Positions 1-6,798 are shown, counted from the first letter of the stretch. The stretch: 10,184 nucleotides of DNA from an uncultured Lachnospiraceae bacterium (GCA_910578605.1 CAJTQG010000064.1:1-10184); one strand, 5' to 3'. Notes: generated by a model from the sequence alone, not told the origin. A program made the numbers and translations.

Positions 1-51
1 AAGATAGGAGATTTAAAGAAATTAAAGTGGAGGGTAAAAATTGATAATTAG
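1..51 (+). CDS. Possible 3' end of an upstream gene (partial)
   Basis: Reading from base 1, the first frame is open for 16 codons and ends at TAG 49-51, giving the lysine-rich tail KIGDLKKLKWRVKIDN. It could be the C-terminus of a gene that begins left of the window. The stretch is too short and AT-rich to tell from chance, and no family is recognisable. If real, it would be transcribed toward the XRE gene, making the spacer that follows a convergent one. Confidence 0.2.
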   Translation, partial: KIGDLKKLKWRVKIDN

Positions 52-102
52 TTATATTTTTATTTTAGTGGATCATACTGATGTTTGCATATAGAGTAAC
101 AT

Positions 103-132
103 TTGAAATATTGGGAGAGTAGGGAGTATAAA
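103..132 (+). promoter_or_regulatory. Weak sigma-A-like promoter candidate in the first spacer
   Basis: TTGAAA (103-108) is followed after 18 nt by TATAAA (127-132). In DNA this AT-rich such pairs arise by chance. It is listed because the transcript it would start runs through the large hairpin at 215-293 and ends at the terminator-like hairpin at 392-427, so the three could define a short non-coding RNA of roughly 290 nt. This is inference. Confidence 0.25.
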
Positions 133-214
133 ATGAAATAAAGTATCGAGAAAAGGTATTTACAAATTAGATAAGAGGAATTTCAAAGTGAATTTGCAAG
201 AGTTAGTATGATAG

Positions 215-293
215 GTTATGGTTTCCATTGTATATTAGTGCTTGGAGGGGAAAGCTGTACAAGGCGGCACTAATATACAAATGGAAACATAAT
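215..293. repeat. Long imperfect inverted repeat (hairpin)
   Basis: The arm at 221-241 pairs with 267-288 over 21 base pairs with one bulged base, around a 25-nt loop (242-266). The stem continues outward with one bulged G (220) to about 215/293. No T-run follows on either strand, so it does not look like a simple intrinsic terminator. The loop contains a purine-rich GGAGGGG. It could be the core of a small RNA, a palindromic repeat unit, or a transcript-end stabiliser. The stem is seen directly; its role is unknown. Confidence 0.8.
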
Positions 294-391
294 GTTGTTT
301 GAAAATAAAAGGAGATAAGGGCATATATTTTTACCATTGAAGAACAAGAGAATATCAGATTAATAAATCATTATATATTGGTTTTAGTGAT

Positions 392-427
392 GCTGTTTAT
401 GAATATCCATTCATAAATGGCATTTTT
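392..427 (+). terminator. Intrinsic terminator-like hairpin
   Basis: TTTATGAAT (396-404) and ATTCATAAA (409-417) form a perfect 9-bp stem with a 4-nt loop. GCTG/TGGC extend it to 13 bp with two G-T wobbles. A five-T run (423-427) follows, then six more Ts at 431-436, so the polarity fits a transcript on the plus strand arriving from the left. It ends on the stop codon of the convergent XRE gene and may also close that mRNA, although no U-run follows on the minus strand. Confidence 0.6.
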
Positions 428-1058
428 ACATTTTTTCTGTAATGGAATCTAGCAATAACAATGCCTGGGTTTTAATATCTCTGCTGGCAAGACATCCTAG
501 TTGAGCGTAATGGCTTGCTTCCTTGGCAAAGTGCATCCCCTGGCGGTATTCTTTAGCTTCGTAGGCTTTTAATCCAAGTATCAGGCAGCTTCGTGCATAA
601 ATAGCACATCCCTCATCATAAAATGGATGTGACTCTTGTAGATACTCTTCAATTAAGATAGGAATCTCCTTGTGATTTTCCTGCAGAAAATGCTGTTTTA
701 AGAGAAGATAGGAATCTGTTACAAAGCTATGCTGCTTATTGGATGCAGGAAGCTTTTGCAAGTCAGGAAATACAATTGGTTCTTTAAAACTTTGTTCTGC
801 GCTGGCACAGGCAGTGTCTAGAGCCGCCGTTACTTGTGTGCTGTCATTGGTTGGTTCTTCCTCTGCCATCAGCTCAGGAAGAGATATTTCTAGTACCTTG
901 GACAGATATTCTAATGTTTTGATGGAGGGAGAGGCACTTCCGCTTTCAATTTGACTAAGCATATTGCGAGTAATAAAAGTTCCCACAACTTCGCTCTGTG
1001 TCATTTTTTTTGCTAATCTAGCTTCCCGAATACGTTTGCCTAATTTGATTTGATCCAT
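426..1058 (-). CDS. XRE-family HTH transcriptional regulator
   Basis: A 210-residue DNA-binding protein. Residues about 7-61 form an XRE/Cro-CI helix-turn-helix. The segment with RNMLSQIESG and SPSIKTLEYLSKVL is the recognition region typical of regulators that carry a C-terminal helical or TPR-like sensor. Residues 110-210 are helical and could be such a sensor, but no TPR motif is certain. Start chosen at 1058 because GAAAGGAGGGCGC lies just upstream. An in-frame start at 1133 would lie upstream of the predicted -10 box (1116-1121) and so would not be transcribed from it. It is divergent from the nfeD2-floT operon, and matching palindromes lie downstream of both promoters, which suggests autoregulation and control of the flotillin operon. 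The effector is unknown. Confidence 0.9.
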   Translation of the reverse strand: MDQIKLGKRIREARLAKKMTQSEVVGTFITRNMLSQIESGSASPSIKTLEYLSKVLEISLPELMAEEEPTNDSTQVTAALDTACASAEQSFKEPIVFPDLQKLPASNKQHSFVTDSYLLLKQHFLQENHKEIPILIEEYLQESHPFYDEGCAIYARSCLILGLKAYEAKEYRQGMHFAKEASHYAQLGCLASRDIKTQALLLLDSITEKM

Positions 1059-1088
1059 ATGCGCCCTCCTTTCATATATATTTTTTCG

Positions 1089-1103
1089 GTAAATAAAATT
1101 TAC
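1089..1103. promoter_or_regulatory. Operator-like palindrome, copy 1
   Basis: GTAAATAAAATTTAC is a perfect 6+3+6 palindrome (GTAAAT-N3-ATTTAC). It lies 12 nt downstream of the -10 box of the XRE gene promoter, in that gene's 5' leader. The same half-sites recur at 1185-1199. The likely ligand is the dimeric XRE protein encoded alongside (inference). Confidence 0.6.
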
Positions 1104-1115
1104 TTTCTTAGTGTT

Positions 1116-1144
1116 AATATAACAGATAAACAAAAAAAGTGCAA
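1116..1144 (-). promoter_or_regulatory. Promoter of the XRE regulator gene
   Basis: On the minus strand, TTGCAC (1144-1139) and TATATT (1121-1116) are separated by exactly 17 nt, a good sigma-A match. Transcription would begin near 1109, leaving a leader of about 50 nt to the start codon at 1058. Confidence 0.7.
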
Positions 1145-1151
1145 GAATTAT

Positions 1152-1180
1152 TTGACAATAATAAAATAAAATGCTAGTAT
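1152..1180 (+). promoter_or_regulatory. Promoter of the nfeD2-floT operon
   Basis: A perfect -35 TTGACA (1152-1157), a 17-nt spacer and -10 TAGTAT (1175-1180) make a strong sigma-A promoter. The predicted start point near 1187 falls inside the operator-like palindrome at 1185-1199, so a protein bound there would block initiation. Confidence 0.8.
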
Positions 1181-1184
1181 TAAG

Positions 1185-1199
1185 GTAAATTTAATTTAC
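1185..1199. promoter_or_regulatory. Operator-like palindrome, copy 2
   Basis: GTAAATTTAATTTAC has the same GTAAAT/ATTTAC half-sites as 1089-1103, with only the 3-nt centre differing. It starts 4 nt after the -10 box and covers the predicted transcription start of the flotillin operon. The two palindrome centres are 96 nt apart, close to nine helical turns. Confidence 0.6.
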
Positions 1200-1235
1200 A
1201 TGACGAAATGCGACAAATTATTTAGGAGGGATGTT

Positions 1236-1883
1236 ATGGAAGTATGGTGGAATGGTTTAACAACAATGGAACAAATATTATACTGTATTGCAATTCCGTC
1301 TACGTTGATTCTTTTACTGCAGACTATTCTTATATTCTGTGGTTTTGACCATGATGGCGGAATGAATGTATCTGACACATCAGGTATTGATTTTGACATG
1401 GATGTATCCCATGATATATCATTCGATTCAGATGTGAGTGACATTAACATAGGGGATACAAGTCCGGTATCAGATGTAGGAAGCATGCATTTTTTTACTG
1501 TGCAGGGAGTGGTAGCATTTCTTTGTATTTTTGGGTGGAGCTCCATTATTATTTTACATGGTAGTGGAAAGAGCAGCTTGGCCATTGTCATAGGAATGGT
1601 GTTTGGCATCGGGGCAATGTTTTTGGTGGCAAAGATTTTGCAACTGTCTTCCCGTATGACCCAGAGCGGTACGTTGAATCTGCATAATGCATTGGGGGAG
1701 GTGGGCAGAGTTTATTTGACAGTGCCTGCTAAGGGAGAGGGAACCGGCAAAGTAAATATAACAGTGCAGGGAAGCTTTTTAGAATTTGATGCATTAAACA
1801 ACACTGAAGAACCCATTAAGACGGGAGAGGCAGTTCGAGTAATAGATATAGAAGGAGATTGTATTATTGTGGAAAAGGAATAG
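1236..1883 (+). CDS. NfeD2 / YuaF-like membrane protein
   Basis: A 215-residue membrane protein of the NfeD family, short form without a ClpP-like protease domain, which usually partners flotillins (YuaF with YuaG/FloT in Bacillus). One membrane segment at about 13-36 precedes an Asp-rich loop (about 38-80, 12 Asp). Two more helices lie at about 86-108 and 114-136. The soluble C-terminal half (about 148-213) has the alternating Gly/Val/Ile pattern of the NfeD OB-fold (LGEVGRVYLTV, GEAVRVIDIEGD). Start chosen at 1236 because AGGAGGG sits just upstream. The in-frame ATG at 1200 has no ribosome binding site and lies only about 13 nt from the predicted transcript start. First gene of the operon; floT follows after 97 nt. 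Confidence 0.9.
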   Translation: MEVWWNGLTTMEQILYCIAIPSTLILLLQTILIFCGFDHDGGMNVSDTSGIDFDMDVSHDISFDSDVSDINIGDTSPVSDVGSMHFFTVQGVVAFLCIFGWSSIIILHGSGKSSLAIVIGMVFGIGAMFLVAKILQLSSRMTQSGTLNLHNALGEVGRVYLTVPAKGEGTGKVNITVQGSFLEFDALNNTEEPIKTGEAVRVIDIEGDCIIVEKE

Positions 1884-1980
1884 TTAAGCATTATGAGACT
1901 AACTTAAAAAACAGCAAATGATTTAAATATTTTATATAAAAGAAAAGATGTAAAGTGAAAGCAGAAAAGGAGGAAAAGTT

Positions 1981-3408
1981 ATGGGTCCAGAGGTATTGAT
2001 TGCTATTTGTGTGGCAGTAATTATTTTATTTGTGTTGTTGGCGGGTATTCTTTCTAGATATCGCAAATGTCCTTCCGATAAGGTGTTAGTTATCTACGGT
2101 AAAGTGGGAAGTGATAAGAACGGACAGACAAAGACAGCAAGGTGTATTCACGGCGGAGCGGCATTTATTGTTCCGGTTATTCAGTCTTATCAATATATGG
2201 ATTTGACACCGATTTCCATCAATGTGGATTTGAGGAATGCACTTTCTAAGCAAAATATTCGCGTGGATGTTCCATCTCGATTTACCGTCGGCATATCTAC
2301 AGAGCCAGGTGTGATGCAGAATGCAGCAGAACGTTTGTTAGGGTTAAAGATGGTGGAGATACAGGAACTGGCTAAGGATATTATACTTGGTCAGCTTCGA
2401 CTTGTAATTGCCACTATGGATATTGAGGAAATTAATTCCGACAGGGATAAATTCCTTTTGGCAGTTTCTAATAACGTAGAAATTGAGTTAAAGAAAATTG
2501 GTCTTCGTTTAATTAATGTAAATGTGACAGATATCAATGATGAGAGTGGATATATTGAAGCGTTGGGAAAAGAGGCGGCTGCCAAGGCAATAAATGATGC
2601 AAAGAAAAGTGTAGCTGAGAAAGACCGAGATGGTGAAATCGGTCAGGCAAATGCCAGAAGAGATCAAAGAATTCAAGTATCTGCAGCAGATGCAGACGCT
2701 ATAAAGGGTGAGAATGATGCAAAGGTAGCAGTGGCACAGTCCGAAGCTGCCAGAAGAGAAAAAGAAGCAGAGGCATTAAAAATTGCTACGGCAGCGGAGG
2801 CTGTGCAGGCGGCAAGAGCAAAGGAGGAGGCATATGAAGCGCAAAAGTCAGCGGAGCTGACTCGTGCCGAATTGGAACGTGCTACCCAGCAGGCAGATGT
2901 TATCATTAAGGCCCAGATTGAGAAGGAACAGGCAGAGATAGAGGCAGAAGCGGAGGCGGAAGTCATTCGCCGCAAGGCAAAGGGCGAGGCGGATGCTATA
3001 TATGCTAAGATGGAAGCTCAGGCAAAGGGTATGCAGGAGATGCTCTCTAAGCAGGCGGAAGGTATGCGGGAATTGGTGAAGGCTGCAGGAGGAGATGCAG
3101 ACGCTGCTGTTCGCTTGATGATTGCAGATAAATTAGAAGAGCTGATGAAAATTCAGGTGGAAGCAATTAAAAACATTAAGATTGACAAGGTTACTGTCTG
3201 GGATTCTATGGGAGGACAGGGAGATAACGTGCCAACAACAGCTAACTTTTTAGCAGGTATGGCTAAATCAGTACCGCCTCTTAATGAACTGTTTAAACAG
3301 GCAGGTATGGAGCTTCCCTCCTATTTAGGAAAGGACATAGAATCAGTGCTGGATACAGTGGAGGAGGTTAGTCAGGAGAGAGAAGTACAGGCAGAGCAGA
3401 GTGAATGA
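1981..3408 (+). CDS. floT: Flotillin, FloT/YuaG family
   Basis: A 475-residue flotillin, a membrane scaffold that organises functional membrane microdomains. Residues 5-24 form the N-terminal membrane anchor. An SPFH/PHB domain follows (about 28-200, including VLVIYGKVG, the Gly-rich GGAAFIVPV and ERLLGLKMVEIQELAKDII). Residues about 195-350 are a long Ala/Glu-rich coiled coil with repeated EAEAEAE-type runs, the flotillin domain that drives oligomerisation. The tail (350-475) contains KVTVWDSMGG, a segment typical of FloT-type C-termini. AGGAGG lies 7 nt before ATG. Length and order match bacterial flotillins, with no sign of damage. It shares the operon with the NfeD2-like gene. A FloA-type protein is less likely, because FloA is shorter and lacks this long coiled coil. 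Confidence 0.95.
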   Translation: MGPEVLIAICVAVIILFVLLAGILSRYRKCPSDKVLVIYGKVGSDKNGQTKTARCIHGGAAFIVPVIQSYQYMDLTPISINVDLRNALSKQNIRVDVPSRFTVGISTEPGVMQNAAERLLGLKMVEIQELAKDIILGQLRLVIATMDIEEINSDRDKFLLAVSNNVEIELKKIGLRLINVNVTDINDESGYIEALGKEAAAKAINDAKKSVAEKDRDGEIGQANARRDQRIQVSAADADAIKGENDAKVAVAQSEAARREKEAEALKIATAAEAVQAARAKEEAYEAQKSAELTRAELERATQQADVIIKAQIEKEQAEIEAEAEAEVIRRKAKGEADAIYAKMEAQAKGMQEMLSKQAEGMRELVKAAGGDADAAVRLMIADKLEELMKIQVEAIKNIKIDKVTVWDSMGGQGDNVPTTANFLAGMAKSVPPLNELFKQAGMELPSYLGKDIESVLDTVEEVSQEREVQAEQSE

Positions 3409-3414
3409 TGATAA

Positions 3415-3460
3415 CAATGGACTGACAATCCATTGGGAAATGAATAAAAAGCAGTTTTTT
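3415..3460 (+). terminator. Possible terminator after floT
   Basis: CAATGGA (3415-3421) pairs perfectly with TCCATTG (3429-3435) around a 7-nt loop, starting 7 nt after the floT stop. The nearest T-run (3455-3460) is about 20 nt further on, which is not the standard spacing. The hairpin may protect the transcript end instead of terminating it. Confidence 0.35.
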
Positions 3461-3513
3461 CTTTAGGATGAGATAATATTATAATATAATCATAGGAAAA
3501 ATATAGGAGCACA

Positions 3514-3567
3514 ATGTGCAAAACAAAGCATGCCAAAAATAATACAGTTTATTCCAATTGGCCCTAA
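3514..3567 (+). CDS. Possible 17-residue small ORF
   Basis: ATG at 3514 is preceded by AGGAG (3505-3509) at a 4-nt spacing, and a TATAAT lies at 3485-3490 without a good -35 box. The predicted peptide, MCKTKHAKNNTVYSNWP, resembles nothing I recognise. It may be the start of a gene that has since decayed, or chance. Confidence 0.15.
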   Translation: MCKTKHAKNNTVYSNWP

Positions 3568-3613
3568 AATAATTTTTTTTTGATATAATAAAATACGATG
3601 TGGGGCAGAAGGA

Positions 3614-3733
3614 ATGTTTTTGATGATAGTTATTCTTTTTTGTCGATTTGTCAATAAAAAGATTGCGGATGAAAGAGAATACAAAAAAATTGTGAATGCC
3701 AGTGTACTGTGTTGCTTATATTTCGTCAAATAA
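3614..3733 (+). pseudogene. Possible remnant of a membrane-protein gene
   Basis: A 39-codon frame opens with a hydrophobic stretch (MFLMIVILFCRF), continues with a charged segment (NKKIADEREYKKI) and then a second hydrophobic stretch (VLCCLYF), ending at TAA 3731. The helix-charged loop-helix pattern resembles the N-terminal membrane region of sensor proteins such as GGDEF proteins, but it stops abruptly. An AAGGA-like site is 9 nt before an internal ATG at 3623. Family assignment is a guess; degraded coding DNA is the reading I prefer. Confidence 0.2.
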
Positions 3734-3849
3734 CATGTCTGAATTCCTTTTGTTGTACTTATCTTTAAAATGATTGGCTCAGCTCTGTCACTACATCATA
3801 TTTCTCCACCTTGCAGACTGATAAATTATCCTGTGTTATTTAGCTAAGA

Positions 3850-5889
3850 ATGAGCGATGCAGTACACAAAATGAAACGAGGTGTAATTTTGTTTAGGACA
3901 ATTAAGGGAAGACTTACGGTTAGTGTAATCGGTATTGTAGTGGCAAGTATTGTTATGACTACAGTGGGGATTGTCGCTGTTGCAGGAAAAAGAATGATTG
4001 GTCATCAAACACAAGCCTTACAATTAAATGCAGACAAATATGCAGAGGAAATCAATACATGGATTGAAAATGAAAAAATGCTTGCGGATGGTGCTGCGGA
4101 CAGTATAGAAGCCGGTGGTGGAATAGATACAGCTTTTGTTCAGGCGGTAGTGGATGTGCACGCAAGAAACAGGGAAGAGCTTTTGAATTTATACTGCGGA
4201 ACTAAGGATGGGAGGTTTATCCAATCTAACAGGGAAGCCGAGATACCTGAAGGATACAATCCGGTAGAGCGTGGCTGGTATAAACAGGCGGCACAGGAGA
4301 AAAAGGTGATTGTCACGGACCCTTACTGGGATGTGTTAACCAATCAAATGTGTACTACGATAGCAGCCCCTATTTTTATAGAGGATGAGCTGGCAGGTGT
4401 GATTGGCTTAGACGTGACTCTTGGCACAGTGACAGATTTGACAGGAAGTATCAGCTATGAGGAGGGAGTATACGGCTTTTTAGTAGACAACAGCGGTCAT
4501 TACATTGCACATGAAAACAAGGAATATGAGCCTACAGAAGACAGCGGGGTTGCTGTGACAGATATTATTCCTGAGCTTAGGGATATGATAGAGGGAACAG
4601 ATCATGATGTGAGGAGACTGAAAGATTATGATGGAAGTGTAAGCTATTTTGGTGCCTCTGAAATAGAGGGAAGCAGTTGGAAATTGGGGGTGGTAGTGCC
4701 TGCTGCCAATGTGATAAAATCACTTGTAGCTATGATTGTGGTGGCAATTGTTCTGGCACTGGTTATCATTGTATTGGTGACACTGTTTATGGCAGGACTG
4801 ATTGGAAAGATGTTGGCGCCAATTCAGATGCTCAAGCAATTTGCATCAGGAGATTTTTCGGAAAATACGGTTATTGATAAGTCAATTCCGGTACAATATA
4901 AAAATGAGACGGAACAGATTAGAACTGCAACGACAGAAGTTAGACAGCAGATTAGAGAGATTATTTTAAATACAAAACAGGAAGCGGGAAATATAAGCAC
5001 AATTGCTCAGGGTACTTCTTCTAAAATGACAGCTTTGAGTCAGGATATATCAGGTATTTCACAATTAGTGAAGCAGATTATGGAACAGACAATAGAGGCC
5101 CGCAAGCTGACAGAAGATATTCGGTATAATGGGCAGGAACTAGACATTGCCATAAAGAATGTGGCAGGAAAAGCATTAGAAGCAGTAGAACAGTCCGACA
5201 GTATTATGGACAGAGCGGGAGAACAGCATGAAAATTCTCAAAAGTCGGCAGGTGAGGCTATTGCGCTTTATCAGAGCACAAGAGGTGATTTGGAAAAAGC
5301 AATCACTGACAGCCAGAAAGTGCGGGAGATACACACATTGACCGAGGAGATACTTGCCATCAGTTCACAGACCAATTTGCTGGCGTTAAATGCTTCTATT
5401 GAAGCAGCAAGAGCAGGTGAGGCAGGAAAAGGTTTTGCGGTTGTTGCCCAGGAAATTAGAGAGCTGGCGGATCATTCCAGAGAGGCAGTGGATAAGATAC
5501 GCCATGTGACAGACGGGGTAGTACAAAATGTGGCATTTTTATCTGAGAGTTCTAGAAAGCTTTTGGAATTTATGAATGGAAAGGTTATGGAGGACTATAG
5601 AGGAATGACAGAGCTGGCGGAGGTTTACCAAAAGGATGCAGCGTTTTACAATGATATTTCCGGTGATTTGGGCGCGTTCTCTCAGGAAATGACAATCTGC
5701 ATGACAAAAATCAATGAATCTATAGCTGCCATCACGGGGTTAGTTGGGGAAATAGCAGATTTTATGGGAAATGTGGAAAAATCTGCAGCGGATTCCAATG
5801 AAAATTCCCAGTCTGTTGTAAACCAGATGGAAGAACTATTTCAGTTGAGTGAACTTTTAAATCAGACGGTGGCATCGTTTAGAGTTTAA
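3850..5889 (+). CDS. Methyl-accepting chemotaxis protein with dCache ligand domain
   Basis: A 679-residue transmembrane chemoreceptor. TM1 is at about 22-46, an extracellular dCache_1 domain at about 50-285, TM2 at about 288-316, a HAMP segment near 316-370 and the cytoplasmic signalling domain to the end. The signalling tip is textbook (SSQTNLLALNASIEAARAGE, then GKGFAVVAQEIRELA, about 505-540). The Cache domain has R141-G-W143-Y144, then DPYWD (Y159, D161) and D188 in GLDV, the residues of the dCache amino-acid-binding motif, so an amino acid or similar amine ligand is likely (inference). The C-terminus has no CheR-tethering pentapeptide. No ribosome binding site precedes ATG 3850. A TTG at 3889 has AGGTG 5 nt upstream and would give MFRTIKGRL, a usual MCP N-terminus, so the true start may be there; a weak TTGCAG-N17-TGTTAT promoter (3811-3839) would fit it. 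Probably in one operon with the response regulator 26 nt downstream. Confidence 0.93.
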   Translation: MSDAVHKMKRGVILFRTIKGRLTVSVIGIVVASIVMTTVGIVAVAGKRMIGHQTQALQLNADKYAEEINTWIENEKMLADGAADSIEAGGGIDTAFVQAVVDVHARNREELLNLYCGTKDGRFIQSNREAEIPEGYNPVERGWYKQAAQEKKVIVTDPYWDVLTNQMCTTIAAPIFIEDELAGVIGLDVTLGTVTDLTGSISYEEGVYGFLVDNSGHYIAHENKEYEPTEDSGVAVTDIIPELRDMIEGTDHDVRRLKDYDGSVSYFGASEIEGSSWKLGVVVPAANVIKSLVAMIVVAIVLALVIIVLVTLFMAGLIGKMLAPIQMLKQFASGDFSENTVIDKSIPVQYKNETEQIRTATTEVRQQIREIILNTKQEAGNISTIAQGTSSKMTALSQDISGISQLVKQIMEQTIEARKLTEDIRYNGQELDIAIKNVAGKALEAVEQSDSIMDRAGEQHENSQKSAGEAIALYQSTRGDLEKAITDSQKVREIHTLTEEILAISSQTNLLALNASIEAARAGEAGKGFAVVAQEIRELADHSREAVDKIRHVTDGVVQNVAFLSESSRKLLEFMNGKVMEDYRGMTELAEVYQKDAAFYNDISGDLGAFSQEMTICMTKINESIAAITGLVGEIADFMGNVEKSAADSNENSQSVVNQMEELFQLSELLNQTVASFRV

Positions 5890-5915
5890 ACGAAAAAACG
5901 AAAGAGGTGTGGGAG

Positions 5916-6638
5916 ATGTATCAAATAGCTCTCTGTGATGACGAGAAAGAAGAATTAAATAAAACAGAACAGATGCTGAAGGAGTATGAAAGAAGGCATT
6001 CAGAACTGGAATTTATGGTGGAAACCTTTGAAAAGGCAGATAAATTGTTGGAAAGGGTGAGGGATAAAGAGTATATGCCGGATATTGTCCTTATGGATAT
6101 TTATATGCCGGAAAAAATGGGAATAGATGTTGCTAAGGAATTGCGGAAGATGGGAAACAAAGGCCAGATTGTTTTTCTTACTGTGTCTAGAGAACATGCA
6201 TTAGAGGCATTTGGAGTGGAGGCAACACAATATTTGATAAAGCCTGTAACAGAGCATGCATTGTTTCCAGTGTTAGATAGAATTTTTGAAAAGGTGCAGG
6301 AGCGCAGAAAGTATATACTTTTGCGTATTGAAAAGAGAATTCAGCGAGTAGCAGTCAACGATATTTTATATTGTGAGGCTCAAGGTAAGACACAATGTCT
6401 TTATATGGCAGACAGCAGCAAGTGTATGCTTCGCATGACTATGGCAGATTTATACGAAATCCTTTCACACTATCAGGAGTTCGTCAGAGTTGGGGTTGCT
6501 TATATTGTAAATTTAGAACATATTGAGAGCTTAAATGCTAAAAATATTGAGATGGACAACAAAAAGAAAATTCATTTGCCAAGAGGCTCATATCAGCCAT
6601 TGAGAGAAAAATATTTTCAGCATTATTGTGAGGGATAA
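5916..6638 (+). CDS. LytTR-family response regulator
   Basis: A 240-residue two-component response regulator. The receiver domain (about 1-125) has the acidic pair D8-D9, the phosphoacceptor D61 in LMDIYMP, T89 and K109 (the KP before the last helix). The C-terminal LytTR DNA-binding domain (about 134-236) shows the IQRVAVNDILYCEA strand, the YIVNLEHIESL segment and the terminal LPRGSYQPLREKY. Where many LytTR proteins have a His-Arg/Asn-Ser triplet before the hydrophobic-VN strand, this one reads GVA, so DNA contacts may differ. Start chosen at 5916: AGAGG lies 8 nt upstream, and the in-frame GTG at 5907 overlaps that site. It follows the chemoreceptor gene by 26 nt, probably in the same transcript. 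No histidine kinase is nearby, so its phosphodonor is unknown. Targets are not visible. Confidence 0.93.
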   Translation: MYQIALCDDEKEELNKTEQMLKEYERRHSELEFMVETFEKADKLLERVRDKEYMPDIVLMDIYMPEKMGIDVAKELRKMGNKGQIVFLTVSREHALEAFGVEATQYLIKPVTEHALFPVLDRIFEKVQERRKYILLRIEKRIQRVAVNDILYCEAQGKTQCLYMADSSKCMLRMTMADLYEILSHYQEFVRVGVAYIVNLEHIESLNAKNIEMDNKKKIHLPRGSYQPLREKYFQHYCEG

Positions 6639-6665
6639 AAAGGGGTAAGCTTTTTTGTTTTTCTG
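6637..6665 (+). terminator. Weak terminator after the MCP-response regulator operon
   Basis: AAAAAG (6637-6642) pairs with CTTTTT (6650-6655) around a 7-nt loop, and the T-rich stretch continues to about 6665. The stem has a single G-C pair, so the hairpin is weak although the U-tract is good. It overlaps the response regulator stop codon. Confidence 0.35.
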
Positions 6666-6798
6666 CTAGATATACATGTTTTTTTGATGAAGTTTGCTCA
6701 AAGATGAAAAAGATAATAATTCCGGAAAATGTAGAAATGATAATAAATATAATGAAAAATATAATATTATGTTGTTAATAGTTTTTTGTGGGACATAA

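Larger units (their letters stand above)
3409..3849. other. Gene-poor spacer between floT and the chemoreceptor gene
   Basis: About 440 bp of AT-rich DNA without a convincing gene. It contains a hairpin after floT, a 17-codon reading frame with a good ribosome binding site (3514-3567) and a short membrane-like reading frame (3614-3733). On the minus strand a 24-codon coding-like stretch without a start (3765-3839) contains VCKVEKYDVVTELSQ. Together these look more like decayed coding DNA than regulatory DNA, but none matches a family I can name. Confidence 0.5.

Noticed and set aside
309..413. Open plus-strand frame with FTIEEQENIRLINHY, faintly like the start of small transposon-assisting proteins, near an AGGAG site
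   Set aside because: No usable start codon at a sensible distance, and the resemblance is a few residues only; treated as chance in AT-rich DNA.
2673..2975. Long minus-strand frame opposite the flotillin coiled coil
   Set aside because: A Ser/Ala-rich shadow produced by the repetitive Ala/Glu codons of floT; no ribosome binding site.
3490..3729. 79-codon minus-strand frame with hydrophobic stretches
   Set aside because: Begins with TTG, has no ribosome binding site and no recognisable motif; its composition fits AT-rich noncoding DNA.
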